From Bog-473 sp963742035 (GTDB lineage: Bacteria; Actinomycetota; Acidimicrobiia; Acidimicrobiales; RAAP-2): a DNA stretch of 64,000 bases. Under the pieces are notes generated by a model that made no database searches, was not told where the DNA came from, and saw only the letters and a list, made by a program, of their open reading frames with translations. The stretch covers positions 227,727 to 291,726 of the forward strand of contig CAVUKH010000008.1 of NCBI GenBank assembly GCA_963742035.1, written 5' to 3'. Both the position numbers and the translations under genes were made by a program. Positions 52,417 to 60,769 of this stretch are shown here, in pieces; the stretch's first letter is position 1, and every line of letters begins with the position of its first letter.

Positions 52417-52464
52417 ATGGGATCCGAAACATCCGTTCTCACTCCTGCACTTGACCACCAGTGA
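52417..52464 (+). CDS. 15-residue leader peptide coupled to the epimerase gene
   Basis: ATG at 52417 encodes 'MGSETSVLTPALDHQ' and stops at 52462-52464. The TGA overlaps the GTG start of the epimerase gene (GTGA). 'G-x-E-T-x-V-L-T-P' matches the N-terminus of DoxX at 50.3 kb and the truncated copy at 46.6 kb, so it is a former DoxX N-terminus or a conserved short coding start used for translational coupling. Confidence 0.55.
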   Translation: MGSETSVLTPALDHQ

Positions 52465-53408
52465 GTGGGTCTAGCCTGCAAGTCGTTTTCGGCGCGGGCC
52501 AGGTCGGGCTGGCGCTCGCCTCCCAGCTGGCCGGCTCAGGAAGTCCGGTGCGGTCAGTCTCGAGGCGTCGGCCCACCTCGCTGCCCGAGGGCGTCGACTG
52601 GTGTGGCGCAGACGCCGGCAACCCCGAGGCCGCCACCGACGCCGCGAAGGGCGCGTCGGTTATCTATCAATGTCTCAACGCCCCATATACCCAGTGGCCC
52701 AAGCAGTTTCCGCCGCTCCAGCGAGCGGTGTTGATTGCTGCAGAGCGCACCGATGCCCTGTTGGTCAGCTTGGAGAATCTTTACGGCTACGGTCCCACCG
52801 ACGGCACACCGATGACCGAGGACCTTCTGCTGAACGCCACCACCTTGAAGGGGAGAGTCCGAGCGACCATGACCGCGGAACTTCTGGCCGCGGCGCAGCA
52901 CGGGAGGGTCCGCATCGCCATCGGGCGGGCGTCGGACTTCTTCGGCGCAGGCGCCACCGAGTCCACTCTCGGAGCGCGGGTCTTCGGCAACGCCGTAGCG
53001 GGCAAGCGCGCCGACTTTATCGGCAACCCCGATCTGCCACACACCTACAGCTACGTTCCAGATATCGCAGCCGCGCTGGCCGTTCTCGGCACTGATGCAC
53101 GAGCTGTGGGACAGGTGTGGCATCTCCCCGGACCCGAGACAGTCACCACCCGAGAAGTGCTCGAGCTGATTGCCAACGAGGTGGGACATCCCGTCCTTGT
53201 CCGCTCGGTGCCCAAGCTGATCCTGCGTGCCTTGGGGCCCGTGAACCGGATGGCGCGCGGGCTGGCTGAGATGTCCTACGAGTTCGATGAACCGTTTGTC
53301 CTTGACACCGCAAAGTTCGAGTCGACGTTCGGGGCGAGCGGCACTCCGCTGGACGTTGCGATCAAAGAGACGGTCACGTGGTACCAGGGCCAAAGGAGTG
53401 CGTCATGA
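52461..53408 (+). CDS. NAD(P)-dependent epimerase/NmrA-like oxidoreductase
   Basis: 315 residues. Rossmann motif 'QVVFGAGQVGLALASQL', 'GASVIYQCLNAPYTQWP', active-site-like Tyr in 'SLENLYGYGPTDG', and 'DLPHTYSYVPDIAAAL' as in atypical short-chain dehydrogenases/epimerases. Lys of the YxxxK pair is not in the usual place, so classical epimerase activity is doubtful. The start overlaps a leader peptide, and its end overlaps the next membrane gene (ATGA). Confidence 0.85.
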   Translation: MSGSSLQVVFGAGQVGLALASQLAGSGSPVRSVSRRRPTSLPEGVDWCGADAGNPEAATDAAKGASVIYQCLNAPYTQWPKQFPPLQRAVLIAAERTDALLVSLENLYGYGPTDGTPMTEDLLLNATTLKGRVRATMTAELLAAAQHGRVRIAIGRASDFFGAGATESTLGARVFGNAVAGKRADFIGNPDLPHTYSYVPDIAAALAVLGTDARAVGQVWHLPGPETVTTREVLELIANEVGHPVLVRSVPKLILRALGPVNRMARGLAEMSYEFDEPFVLDTAKFESTFGASGTPLDVAIKETVTWYQGQRSAS

Positions 53409-54028
53409 CCAAGTCGGACACCATGGAGCGGACTGACCTCAGCCCGGTCGAGGCGTGGTCGCAGCGGGTGAAGCGGGTCGGCGGCTTCATCCAACTTGCC
53501 TTCGCCGCCTTCTGGTTGGTGCGCGGCGCCTTCAACCTCCACGGGCAGGTCCGGAGCCCCTTGGCATTGACGTTCCTCATTGTTACCTTAATCGTGGTCG
53601 TGTACGGCATCCGGGTGACCGCTGGTACGGGTCCCAGGTTGTCCAGTCCCGAAGCGAAGCGGATCGAGCGATCTGTGACCGTCGCCACAGTCATTGAGTT
53701 GATCGCGGCGTTCATCCTCCCAGTCATCGTCATCGCCGCCGGCCACAGCGACTGGGTGCTCCCGTCCATCGCGATCACCATCGGGCCACTGCTTTTGTGG
53801 CTCGACCACCTTGTGCACATTCCCCGGTACCGTGCCATCGGTGGGCTGCTCACCATTGGTCCGGTGGTCCTCGTCGCCACCATGTCAGGCTCCTCGCTCG
53901 CTGCCACAACTGGCATCGCGGCCGGCACGCTGCTCCTGGCGACCGCGGCCGCGGGCTTTCACGACCTCGCCGGCCTTCGGCCTTCTCGCCTGCCGGCACC
54001 CGTCACCCTCAACCCGCGCACCGCGTGA
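53405..54028 (+). CDS. Polytopic membrane protein of unknown function
   Basis: 207 residues with about six hydrophobic helices, e.g. 'GGFIQLAFAAFWLVRGAFNL', 'LALTFLIVTLIVVVYGI', 'VATVIELIAAFILPVIVIAAG' and 'SIAITIGPLLLWLDHLVHI'. ATG at 53405 overlaps the epimerase stop. The family is not recognised. Being translationally coupled with the reductase it is likely its membrane partner. Confidence 0.75.
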   Translation: MTKSDTMERTDLSPVEAWSQRVKRVGGFIQLAFAAFWLVRGAFNLHGQVRSPLALTFLIVTLIVVVYGIRVTAGTGPRLSSPEAKRIERSVTVATVIELIAAFILPVIVIAAGHSDWVLPSIAITIGPLLLWLDHLVHIPRYRAIGGLLTIGPVVLVATMSGSSLAATTGIAAGTLLLATAAAGFHDLAGLRPSRLPAPVTLNPRTA

Positions 54029-54163
54029 CGTCGTGCCAGCCATCTGACCACCGGCCCGGGTCCCTGCCGATCATCCACCGGCCCATTGGACTGCGGTTCG
54101 GGTGTGCCATCCTTTCGGAGACAACGATGCAGACGCTAAACCATTGCCGCCGTTACGCCGCCC

Positions 54164-54479
54164 TTGGATGAGGGCGCGAATCTGTCCAAGCGCTACGACG
54201 GGACGTTGGCGATCGACGACTTGAGCTTCACCGTGGAGGCCGGCCATCTCACGGGGTGCCTCGGCCGGAACGGGAGCGGGAGTGGACCACATGCGCATGA
54301 TCATCGGTCTGGACACGACAACCTCCGGGGCTTTTACGGCTCGACGCCAAGGCGGCCCACCCCGGTCGGAGTGCCCGAACCCATTTTCGCTGGTTACTAA
54401 ACCGTGGTCGTCCCGCTCTGGATTGAGCGAGGGGCGGTTCTCGGGGCAGCAGAAGGGCGACCCTCTCGGATCGGCCTAG
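54164..54479 (+). pseudogene. ABC transporter ATPase fragment
   Basis: 'LSKRYDGTLAIDDLSFTVEAGHLTGCLGRNGSGSG' (pattern) is the start of a DrrA-like ATPase, but the Walker A Lys is lost where a frameshift occurs; the next frame continues 'MRMIIGLDTTTSGAFTAR' and then loses similarity. No signature or Walker B remains. It resembles the ATPase at 19.7-20.7 kb ('MRMILGLDAPTSG'). Confidence 0.75.
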
Positions 54480-54495
54480 ATCTGCGACTGCTGAG

Positions 54496-54538
54496 TATGG
54501 GGGGAGGATTTGAACCTCCGACCTTCGGGTTATGAGAC
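54496..54538 (-). repeat. tRNA-Met (CAU) 3' fragment, likely attachment site
   Basis: On the minus strand the segment reads the anticodon loop CTCATAA, the anticodon-stem 3' side, a perfect T-arm GGAGG-TTCAAAT-CCTCC and an acceptor 3' strand CCCCATA. The matching 5' half is not present in proper form next to it. A direct, decayed copy lies at 44523-44563, giving a 10-kb segment flanked by tRNA ends. Confidence 0.65.
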
Positions 54539-54664
54539 GACCTATTCAGTTCGTCCAACTGGACTTTACGGACTGATCGAGGTCGACCGACTTAGCTATC
54601 TAGCTGGCCTTCTGTGGCACCACCCCTGCTGAGCAGGGAGCCGACTCCTGACACCAAAATCGGT

Positions 54665-54686
54665 ATCCGTGGGATTTTCGTGGGAT
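54665..54686. repeat. Tandem GTGGGAT words beside the tRNA fragment
   Basis: GTGGGAT occurs at 54669 and 54680, 11 bp apart. The 22-bp unit recurs inverted at 30231-30252 with one mismatch. Placement 127 bp from the tRNA fragment resembles integrase arm sites. Confidence 0.55.
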
Positions 54687-54752
54687 CCCAGAGACCTTCG
54701 GGCAATCTTTGGGTCATTTCTCTTGAGACTGCGAGGAGCCATTCGGGATCAT

Positions 54753-55469
54753 CTAACTGGTGGGGCCAAATCGTTCAACCCGGATACCGTCCACGGGTTG
54801 ACCGAGCCCCATCAGCAACTGACTGGCGAAGTCGGCGAAGCCGGGCGAGCCGCACACGAAGGCGGTCGCGTGAGGCAACAACTGAGGGGCAAGATCATGC
54901 TCGGTGAGCCGGTTCGCCGGCCGTGTGGAAGACGGGGGGACCGCGCGGGTGTAGGCAATCGTCGTTTCGGGTCCGGGAAGCTCGTGGGCGTAGTACAGGT
55001 CGTCCGGCGTTCGCACCGAGACCGCCATTCGAACCACGTCGGACTGCCCAGACTGGCGGGCCAGTCGCAGCATGGACATGAGGGGAACGATGCCCGATCC
55101 CCCGCCGACCAGGATCGCCGGAGTCTGGGCGGTCCAGACGAACCAGAGACCGATCGGGCCCCGCACCTCGAGCTCGTCACCGACCACGACCTCGTCGTGC
55201 AAGAACTCAGAGACCTCGCCGCCTGCCAATCTCTCCACGGTGAGCTCGATGTCGCCGGAATCGCTGGGTGCCGAGGCCACCGAATACGACCGTGAGGCCG
55301 TATACCCGTCGGGTGCGGTGAGCCGCACCACGTAGTACTGCCCGGCAAGCCGAGGAGTGGGCGACGTAAGGGCCAAGCGAAAGGTCTTGGCGGTTGGAGT
55401 CTCTGGCCGGACGTCGGTGACCGTGGCCATCTGCCAGGGATCGCCGGCTGGCCGTTCGGTGGTCACCAC
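54753..55469 (-). CDS. Ferredoxin-NADP reductase-like flavoprotein
   Basis: About 238 residues. FAD motif 'SRSYSVAS' (RxYS), NAD-binding 'AILVGGGSGIVPLMSMLRLARQ', and C-terminal 'AFVCGSPGFADFASQLL' with the Cys-Gly of the FNR family. No iron-sulfur domain. It starts at GTG 55469 or 55466, two to five bases after the stop of the molybdoenzyme gene; this pair is a recurring actinobacterial arrangement, with the reductase as redox partner. Confidence 0.88.
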   Translation of the reverse strand: MVTTERPAGDPWQMATVTDVRPETPTAKTFRLALTSPTPRLAGQYYVVRLTAPDGYTASRSYSVASAPSDSGDIELTVERLAGGEVSEFLHDEVVVGDELEVRGPIGLWFVWTAQTPAILVGGGSGIVPLMSMLRLARQSGQSDVVRMAVSVRTPDDLYYAHELPGPETTIAYTRAVPPSSTRPANRLTEHDLAPQLLPHATAFVCGSPGFADFASQLLMGLGQPVDGIRVERFGPTS

Positions 55470-55471
55470 TC

Positions 55472-56083
55472 CTAATCGCCCTGGTATCGCTGCTCGAGCC
55501 ACGGATCGCCACGGTTGTGGTACCCGTTGCGCTCCCAAAATCCCGGTTCATCATGGTCGAGCACCCGCAACCCGGCCACCCATTTCGCGCTCTTCCAAAA
55601 ATAGAGATGCGGGACCAAGAGGCGTGCCGGTCCGCCGTGTTCAATCGGCAGTGGCGCATTCTCGTACTCCCAGACCACCCAGGCTTGACCACCAGTGACA
55701 TCGGCGAGCGGCAGATTGGTCGTGTACCCGGTGTGGCAGAAGGCCATCACGTGGCTGGCGGTCGGTTCCAACCCTGCGATGCCGAGGAGCGTGTCGAGGG
55801 AGACGCCGCCAAAGTGCACGCCCAGCTTGGACCAGGTAGTCACACAGTGGATGTCACCGGAATACGCGGACTCGGGCAGCGCGTGGATCTCCTCCCAGGT
55901 CCAGGTCGTCGGATGCCTGACGAGACCCTCGACAGAGAACGACCACGACGCAAGGTCCGGTTGCGGGGTGACCTCCGCATTCAGTATGGGCCACTGGTTT
56001 CCGGCGTCATATTGGCCCGGAGGGAGACGCGGATCGCGAGCAGCTTTCCCACGACCGAGGAATCCCCTTGTCGGCTTGCCCAT
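55472..56083 (-). CDS. Sulfite oxidase-fold molybdopterin oxidoreductase (MsrP/YedY-like)
   Basis: 203 residues, one SUOX-type Moco domain. The Mo-binding Cys is in 'GDIHCVTTWSKLG', with 'HVMAFCHTGYTTNLP' and 'GGPARLLVPHLYFWKSAKWV' completing the pterin pocket. It lacks a Tat signal and a dimerisation domain, so it is probably cytoplasmic. It leads an operon with the ferredoxin-reductase-like gene. The substrate could be sulfite, a sulfoxide or another oxo acceptor. The 56084-56391 stretch before it shows nothing further. Confidence 0.9.
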   Translation of the reverse strand: MGKPTRGFLGRGKAARDPRLPPGQYDAGNQWPILNAEVTPQPDLASWSFSVEGLVRHPTTWTWEEIHALPESAYSGDIHCVTTWSKLGVHFGGVSLDTLLGIAGLEPTASHVMAFCHTGYTTNLPLADVTGGQAWVVWEYENAPLPIEHGGPARLLVPHLYFWKSAKWVAGLRVLDHDEPGFWERNGYHNRGDPWLEQRYQGD

Positions 56084-56391
56084 GTCAACTCCCGGGAAGA
56101 AATGTCACCTCGGCGTCCATAACCAGATATCGGTCCGTCCCCGCAGACTACCGCCGCTGCATCTGCCAGACTCCGGGTGGCGGCACTGGGCGGGCCACCG
56201 CTCACGGCTTTCCGACCTCATGGAGCGTCAGTTCCACGCGTCAGGACCGAGCTGGGATCGGACGAGGGAACTCTTTGCCCGAGCCAGAGTTGAGTATCAG
56301 ACAGGTCGCTATCGCCGGCGTGCACTTGCTCGGCAATCAGAATGATCTGGTCAGAAGCGAGCGGCTGATTTGTCCCCAGCCCTTGTAGCGC

Positions 56392-57027
56392 TCAGAGCGC
56401 CTTGAGGGCGGCAATCACATCAGCCGGCTCGACGCGCACTCGCCAGTCAGCATTGACAGCAGCGAACCTGACCGTGCCGTCTCGGTCGATGATGAACGTG
56501 GAGGGAACTGGAAGCGAGCGCCGTCCATCAGCATTTTGCTGCGCGGGGTCGCTCTTGAACACGTTGACCTGTATGTCCTCCAGCTCACCGGTGACATCAA
56601 ATCGGACTTTGTAGGACTCGCTAACCTCCTGGTCAACGTCACTCAGAACAGGAAACGCCAGTTCGTGCTTTTCGGTCATTGTCAGGGCGTGGTCAGGTGC
56701 CTGTGGGCTGATGGCCACAAGCGTCGCTCCCGCCGATGTGATCTGCGGAAGCGCCGCCTGCAGTGCCCGCAGCTGCAAATTGCAGTACGGGCACCACTCC
56801 CCGCGGTAGAAGGTGACCACGACCGGACCCTCTGTGAGCAGATCGGCAAGCACGACCTGGTTGCCCACGGCGTCAGTCAGCGTGAAGTCGGGTGCAACGT
56901 CACCAACGGCAATGCCGCGGGCGACCCCGGAGGTGGTGACGTCGTCCAGCCCGCTATCGATCCGTTCGCTGATTTCTGCGGGGACCGAGGCGGTGATCTC
57001 TTCCAGTTGCAAGGCAAGGGTAGTCAT
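56392..57027 (-). CDS. Peroxiredoxin (AhpC/TSA) with CxxC active site
   Basis: 211 residues. An N-terminal helical extension of 55 residues, then 'GDVAPDFTLTDAVGNQVVLADLL', the redox site 'FYRGEWCPYCNLQLRAL' (CPYC), and 'VPSTFIIDRDGTVRFA' (cis-Pro). It should reduce peroxides or act as a thiol oxidoreductase. ATG at 57027 has AAGGAGA seven bases upstream. A small palindrome (GCGCTCAGAGCGC) overlaps the stop. 57028-57305 shows no gene. Confidence 0.9.
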   Translation of the reverse strand: MTTLALQLEEITASVPAEISERIDSGLDDVTTSGVARGIAVGDVAPDFTLTDAVGNQVVLADLLTEGPVVVTFYRGEWCPYCNLQLRALQAALPQITSAGATLVAISPQAPDHALTMTEKHELAFPVLSDVDQEVSESYKVRFDVTGELEDIQVNVFKSDPAQQNADGRRSLPVPSTFIIDRDGTVRFAAVNADWRVRVEPADVIAALKAL

Positions 57028-57305
57028 GTCGTCTCCTTTGTGGACTATGCAGCCCATAGTGTTCGTAGATAAATACGGGTGCTGAGGCGTTCATCAGCAA
57101 GTCTCCGGTTTGCGTGGAGGATGTAGCTCCCAATGATGCGCCTGAAGCTTCTGAAGGGTCGATTGGGTTCGCCCCGGAGCGAGCTCAGACCTGTTGGCCG
57201 GAATGAAGGGGCCGTGCATCGAAGGCGACCGGCCACTAGCACGAGGACCAGCCAGGCCGAGCTGACGAGGAAGCGGTTGATGGGAGGAGGTCAATCCGAA
57301 CCTCA

Positions 57306-57758
57306 TCAGTCGGCATCACCCTTGAGCAAGCCGGTCGCCTGACCCACCTCGATGAGGTAGCCATCTGGGTCACGCATGTAGCAACGGATTTCGGCACCGC
57401 GGTCGATCGGCGGCGTGACGAAGGTGGCGCCTTTCGCGCTCCACTCCCGGTAGCTGGCCTCGATGTCGGCCACGCGGAGGTTGAGGAAGATCGAAGTGGT
57501 ATCCCCCGGCTCGTAGTTCACGACCGAGACATCCGGCTTGTCGGGAGTCGGGCCGCCACCGGAGTTCATGATGATCCACGAGTTGAAGAGCTTGACCATG
57601 GAGGGTGTCCCCTCCATCACCACGGTCCCACCGAGGACACGCGAGTAGAAGTCGCACGACGCTGCAGCGTCGCGAACCGTCAAGAAGAGGGTCACCAGGA
57701 TCCCTTCGCTCGGCGCCGGCAGATCGTCGAAGTCGATGTGAGGCGAGGCATCGCCCAT
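57306..57758 (-). CDS. VOC/glyoxalase family protein (paralogue of 7.4 kb gene)
   Basis: 150 residues with the same two-module layout as the VOC protein at 7391: 'LFLTVRDAAASCDFYSRVLGG', 'GGGPTPDKPDV', 'EIRCYMRDPDGYLIEVGQAT'. AAGGAG precedes the ATG. It diverges from a TetR gene across a perfect operator, so it is the regulator's likely target. Confidence 0.87.
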   Translation of the reverse strand: MGDASPHIDFDDLPAPSEGILVTLFLTVRDAAASCDFYSRVLGGTVVMEGTPSMVKLFNSWIIMNSGGGPTPDKPDVSVVNYEPGDTTSIFLNLRVADIEASYREWSAKGATFVTPPIDRGAEIRCYMRDPDGYLIEVGQATGLLKGDAD

Positions 57759-57814
57759 ACGTGGCTCCTTCTCGAAAGGTTAGTGGTTTTGGACTACCTG
57801 GTCCAGTAAAGACC

Positions 57815-57846
57815 CTCATAACTGGACTGTCAAGTCCAGTTATGAG
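57815..57846. promoter_or_regulatory. TetR operator, 14-bp perfect inverted repeat
   Basis: CTCATAACTGGACT, four bases GTCA, then AGTCCAGTTATGAG. It lies 11 bp before the TetR gene ATG and 56 bp before the divergent VOC gene. A second, partial GGACTACCTGGTCC half-symmetry lies at 57791-57804. Confidence 0.8.
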
Positions 57847-57857
57847 AAACTCGGGCA

Positions 57858-58484
57858 ATGGCAGCGCAGCCGACTACCAAGCGGGGACGCCAGACCCGGC
57901 AGCGAATCGTGGACGCGGCGGCAGAGGTCGTGGCTGAGAAAGGCGCTGTCGGGGCGAGCTTGGATGAGGTCGGCGCTCGCGCCTCAGCGTCGCGCAGCCA
58001 GCTCTACCACTACTTCGACGACAAGGCCGACTTGCTCAAAGCGGTTGCCGAAGCGACCAACGACGCCACGCTCGGCAGCCAACAAGACTTGTTCGCTGAA
58101 CTCGGCTCCTGGGAGGGCCTGGCTAAGTGGATGGACGCCTTGGTCGGGCTCCAAGAGCAGACCGGTGGGCGCGGAGGCTGTCCCATCGGGACCCTCGTCG
58201 GCCAGCTCGGCGAACATGACGAGGACATACGCGCTGTTCTCGCGTCAGGCCTCGACCGTTGGGAGGCCCAGATCAAGGCTGGCCTGGCGGCAATGGTGGC
58301 AGACGGCGTGCTCGTACCGGAGGCTGACCTCGAGTGGCTCGCCGCATCCACTCTGGCGAGTATCCAAGGAGGCCTCGTCCTCACTCAGGCTCGGCGCGAT
58401 CCCCGGGCGCTGCGCCAGGCCCTCGACGGTGCTCTCGCCCTCATAGGGACCTACCGGCCCACCGCTCTCATCGTGTCCGACTGA
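57858..58484 (+). CDS. TetR family regulator
   Basis: 208 residues: HTH 'IVDAAAEVVAEKGAVGASLDEVGARASASRSQLYHYF' (family notation, about 17-53) and a ligand domain with 'GGCPIGTLVGQLGEHDED', typical of the TetR_C group with a conserved CPIG. The adjoining perfect palindrome indicates autoregulation and control of the divergent VOC gene. 58485-58703 shows nothing. Confidence 0.92.
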   Translation: MAAQPTTKRGRQTRQRIVDAAAEVVAEKGAVGASLDEVGARASASRSQLYHYFDDKADLLKAVAEATNDATLGSQQDLFAELGSWEGLAKWMDALVGLQEQTGGRGGCPIGTLVGQLGEHDEDIRAVLASGLDRWEAQIKAGLAAMVADGVLVPEADLEWLAASTLASIQGGLVLTQARRDPRALRQALDGALALIGTYRPTALIVSD

Positions 58485-58703
58485 AACGGCTCAACGGTGT
58501 CCTCGGGGCTCGGGCCACTCCGGAGGTCTGGTGCCGGTGCTGCGAAAGTTGGCCACCCTCAAGTACCTTCGAATCTGAGTCCGATGGAGCTTGAACGAAG
58601 GCAGGTCTGCATCACTGCGCGTCAACTCCAGTCGTTGATGCTGAATGACCTACCTGGCGTCGCCGATTGCTTTCCACAAATGCCACGCCCGCGAGACGGA
58701 CTC

Positions 58704-59483
58704 TTATGGAAGCTCGAAGGGTAGGTCGACCCCCTGATGAACTCGGCAATGCAAACAGTCCGACGTCGGCGCCGAGCCAATTGCACTGCGAATGAGGTCC
58801 TTGAATGGCTCAATGTTCTTCTCGAACTCTGCGAATACCTCTTCGGCACGGACCCCCTCGCCCGCAGCCACGCCGGCATCAAGGTCGGTCACTAAAGCGA
58901 CCGTCGCGAAGCACAACTCAAGTTCGCGGGCCAATGCAGCTTCCGGTTGACCAGTCATATTTACGAGGCTCCAACCTTGTGCAGCGTGCCACGAGCTCTC
59001 TGCTCGAGTAGAGAACCGCGGCCCCTCAATCACGACCATCGTCCCACCATCGATCGCGCCGCCAACGATTGCCGACCGCCGGAGTTCCGGGCAATAGGGG
59101 TCTGCAAACGGGACGTGGACAGCACCCTCGACAAAGTAGGTCTGCACCCTCCCGGTCGTGCGATCCACGAGCTGATCTGGGACAACGATCGCACCCGGAC
59201 CGAGGTCGGCCGAGAGGCTGCCAGCAGCGCAAGGGGCGAATATCTTGCGCACTCCCAGACTGCGCAGTGCCCACATGTTGGCACGGTAGGGAATGGTATG
59301 AGGTCCAAACTGGTGGTTCTCGCCGTGTCGGGGCAAGAAGGCCGTTGGCCTTCCATCAACCTCACCGATTGCGATCGGGGCACTCGGCGTCCCGTACGGC
59401 GTGTCGACGACGACACCATCAGCACTCTTATCAAAGAAGGCGTAAAACCCGCTGCCTCCGATTACCGCTATGTCCGGATCCAA
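58704..59483 (-). CDS. mtnP: S-methyl-5'-thioadenosine phosphorylase
   Basis: About 259 residues with family motifs: 'IAVIGGSGFYAFF', phosphate-site 'FLPRHGENHQFGPHTIPYRANMWAL', 'VVIEGPRFSTRAES', purine/ribose site 'SLVNMTGQPEAALA' and 'LVTDLDAG'. It splits methylthioadenosine to adenine and methylthioribose-1-phosphate. I favour TTG at 59483 because AAGGAG lies nine bases upstream; TTG at 59510 would add nine residues. Other methionine-salvage genes are not adjacent. Some relatives prefer purine nucleosides generally. Confidence 0.9.
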   Translation of the reverse strand: MDPDIAVIGGSGFYAFFDKSADGVVVDTPYGTPSAPIAIGEVDGRPTAFLPRHGENHQFGPHTIPYRANMWALRSLGVRKIFAPCAAGSLSADLGPGAIVVPDQLVDRTTGRVQTYFVEGAVHVPFADPYCPELRRSAIVGGAIDGGTMVVIEGPRFSTRAESSWHAAQGWSLVNMTGQPEAALARELELCFATVALVTDLDAGVAAGEGVRAEEVFAEFEKNIEPFKDLIRSAIGSAPTSDCLHCRVHQGVDLPFELP

Positions 59484-59611
59484 CTCAGCCAACTCCTTGT
59501 CATGGCGCAATTCGCACCATTCCGCCGCGGAAATTTCCCGAGATCAACCGTTCCTCGGTCTATCTTCAAGGCAGTCAACGCGAGCGGTGAGACGCCGGCG
59601 CCTTTCCACAG

Positions 59612-60769
59612 TCAACTCGGTGAGGACGAGGCCTGGGTGCCGCTCTGAGCCCGGGATGTCAGTGGCGCCCGAGCGTCGTGCGCTTGCGGCTGCTGCGGTG
59701 CCGCCGGCAGCGCAAAGCAGATCCGTGTCCCACCTCGAGTCGGTGTCTCGGCCCAGATTCGGCCGCTTTGGGCATCGATCAACCCACGGGCGATGGCCAA
59801 GCCCAGCCCAGCTCCCCCCACGGACGGCGCACGCGCTGTGTCGCCAGTCCAGAACGGCTCGAAAATGCGCTCGCGTTCTTCTTCAGGAACACCCGCACCG
59901 GAATCCTCGATGGATACGAAGACGGCGCCGGCTCCGCTGGTGACTGACGCCGACACCACACCACCCGCTGGTGTATGACGCAGCGCGTTGGTCACAATGT
60001 TCGTGAGTACCCGCTCAACCTTTTCGGGTGCGCACATGGCTACGGTCTGGACATCCCGGACAGTCGTCCCGACTCGGATGCTGCGGGCTTTCGCCTCTAG
60101 CTCATAGTGCTGCAGGAACGTCTCGACAAGGGACCCCACGTCGACGGGCTCAACGGCGAGGGTGATCGCACCGGAGTCGATGCAGGCCATCTCAAAGAGA
60201 TCGTCGACAAGTGAGCTCAGGAGGCGGACCTGCCCGTGCAGCGTCTCGAGATAGTGCTGCGGCTCGACGACGCCGTCTTCCATGGCCTCGAGCATGGCTT
60301 GCAGCGAGGTGATGGGAGCACGGAGATCATGGCTCGCCCAGGCGACCAATTCACGGCGGGCCTCGAACACCTCCTCGAGATGTCCCGCCATGGCGTTGAA
60401 CGAGTTCGCCAACTCGGCGACCTCCGCAGGGCCACCTTCAGGGGCACGGGCACCCAGGTCACCCGACGCGAGCTCGTGCGAGGCATCGCGCACATTTTCG
60501 AGATGAGACACAATATTGCGAGCAAGGAGAACGGCGCCGACAATGCTGGTGGCCGCAGCGGCCGCAGAGACGAGCAGCACGCCGGTTCGCGCGCCCATTC
60601 CGAACACTTCCAATCCGGAGAGCGTCACCGATGCGAGCGGCAGCACAACGGCCAACATCGCCAGGCCGGTCAGCTGCAGTCGGACGGAAGGTAGCTTGCG
60701 CAAGAAGACGGCCAGCGCCACGCCTACCATGAGCGTGACGCCCCCGACGATGAGGGCGAGGGCAATCAC
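59612..60769 (-). CDS. Sensor histidine kinase (HAMP)
   Basis: 385 residues. Two to four N-terminal membrane helices ('ALALIVGGVTLMVGVALAVFL', 'GVLLVSAAAAATSIVGAVLLA'), a HAMP linker, H-box 'WASHDLRAPITSLQAMLEAM', N-box 'VLTNIVTNALRHTPAGG', G1 'IEDSGAGVPEEE', F 'RIFEPFWTG', G2 'GGAGLGLAIARGL'. GTG at 60769 overlaps the response-regulator TGA (GTGA). Confidence 0.93.
   Translation of the reverse strand: MIALALIVGGVTLMVGVALAVFLRKLPSVRLQLTGLAMLAVVLPLASVTLSGLEVFGMGARTGVLLVSAAAAATSIVGAVLLARNIVSHLENVRDASHELASGDLGARAPEGGPAEVAELANSFNAMAGHLEEVFEARRELVAWASHDLRAPITSLQAMLEAMEDGVVEPQHYLETLHGQVRLLSSLVDDLFEMACIDSGAITLAVEPVDVGSLVETFLQHYELEAKARSIRVGTTVRDVQTVAMCAPEKVERVLTNIVTNALRHTPAGGVVSASVTSGAGAVFVSIEDSGAGVPEEERERIFEPFWTGDTARAPSVGGAGLGLAIARGLIDAQSGRIWAETPTRGGTRICFALPAAPQQPQAHDARAPLTSRAQSGTQASSSPS

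Noticed and set aside
46535..52464. Leader copies as protein-coding on either strand
   Set aside because: Peptides in all frames differ between the copies except for the ET-VLT start, while the two stems are kept.
54496..54620. A complete tRNA gene interrupted by an intron
   Set aside because: A D-arm-like TAGCTAAGTCGGT is present further right on the minus strand, but the acceptor 5' strand and a matching D-stem are missing, and the gap is too short for a group I intron.
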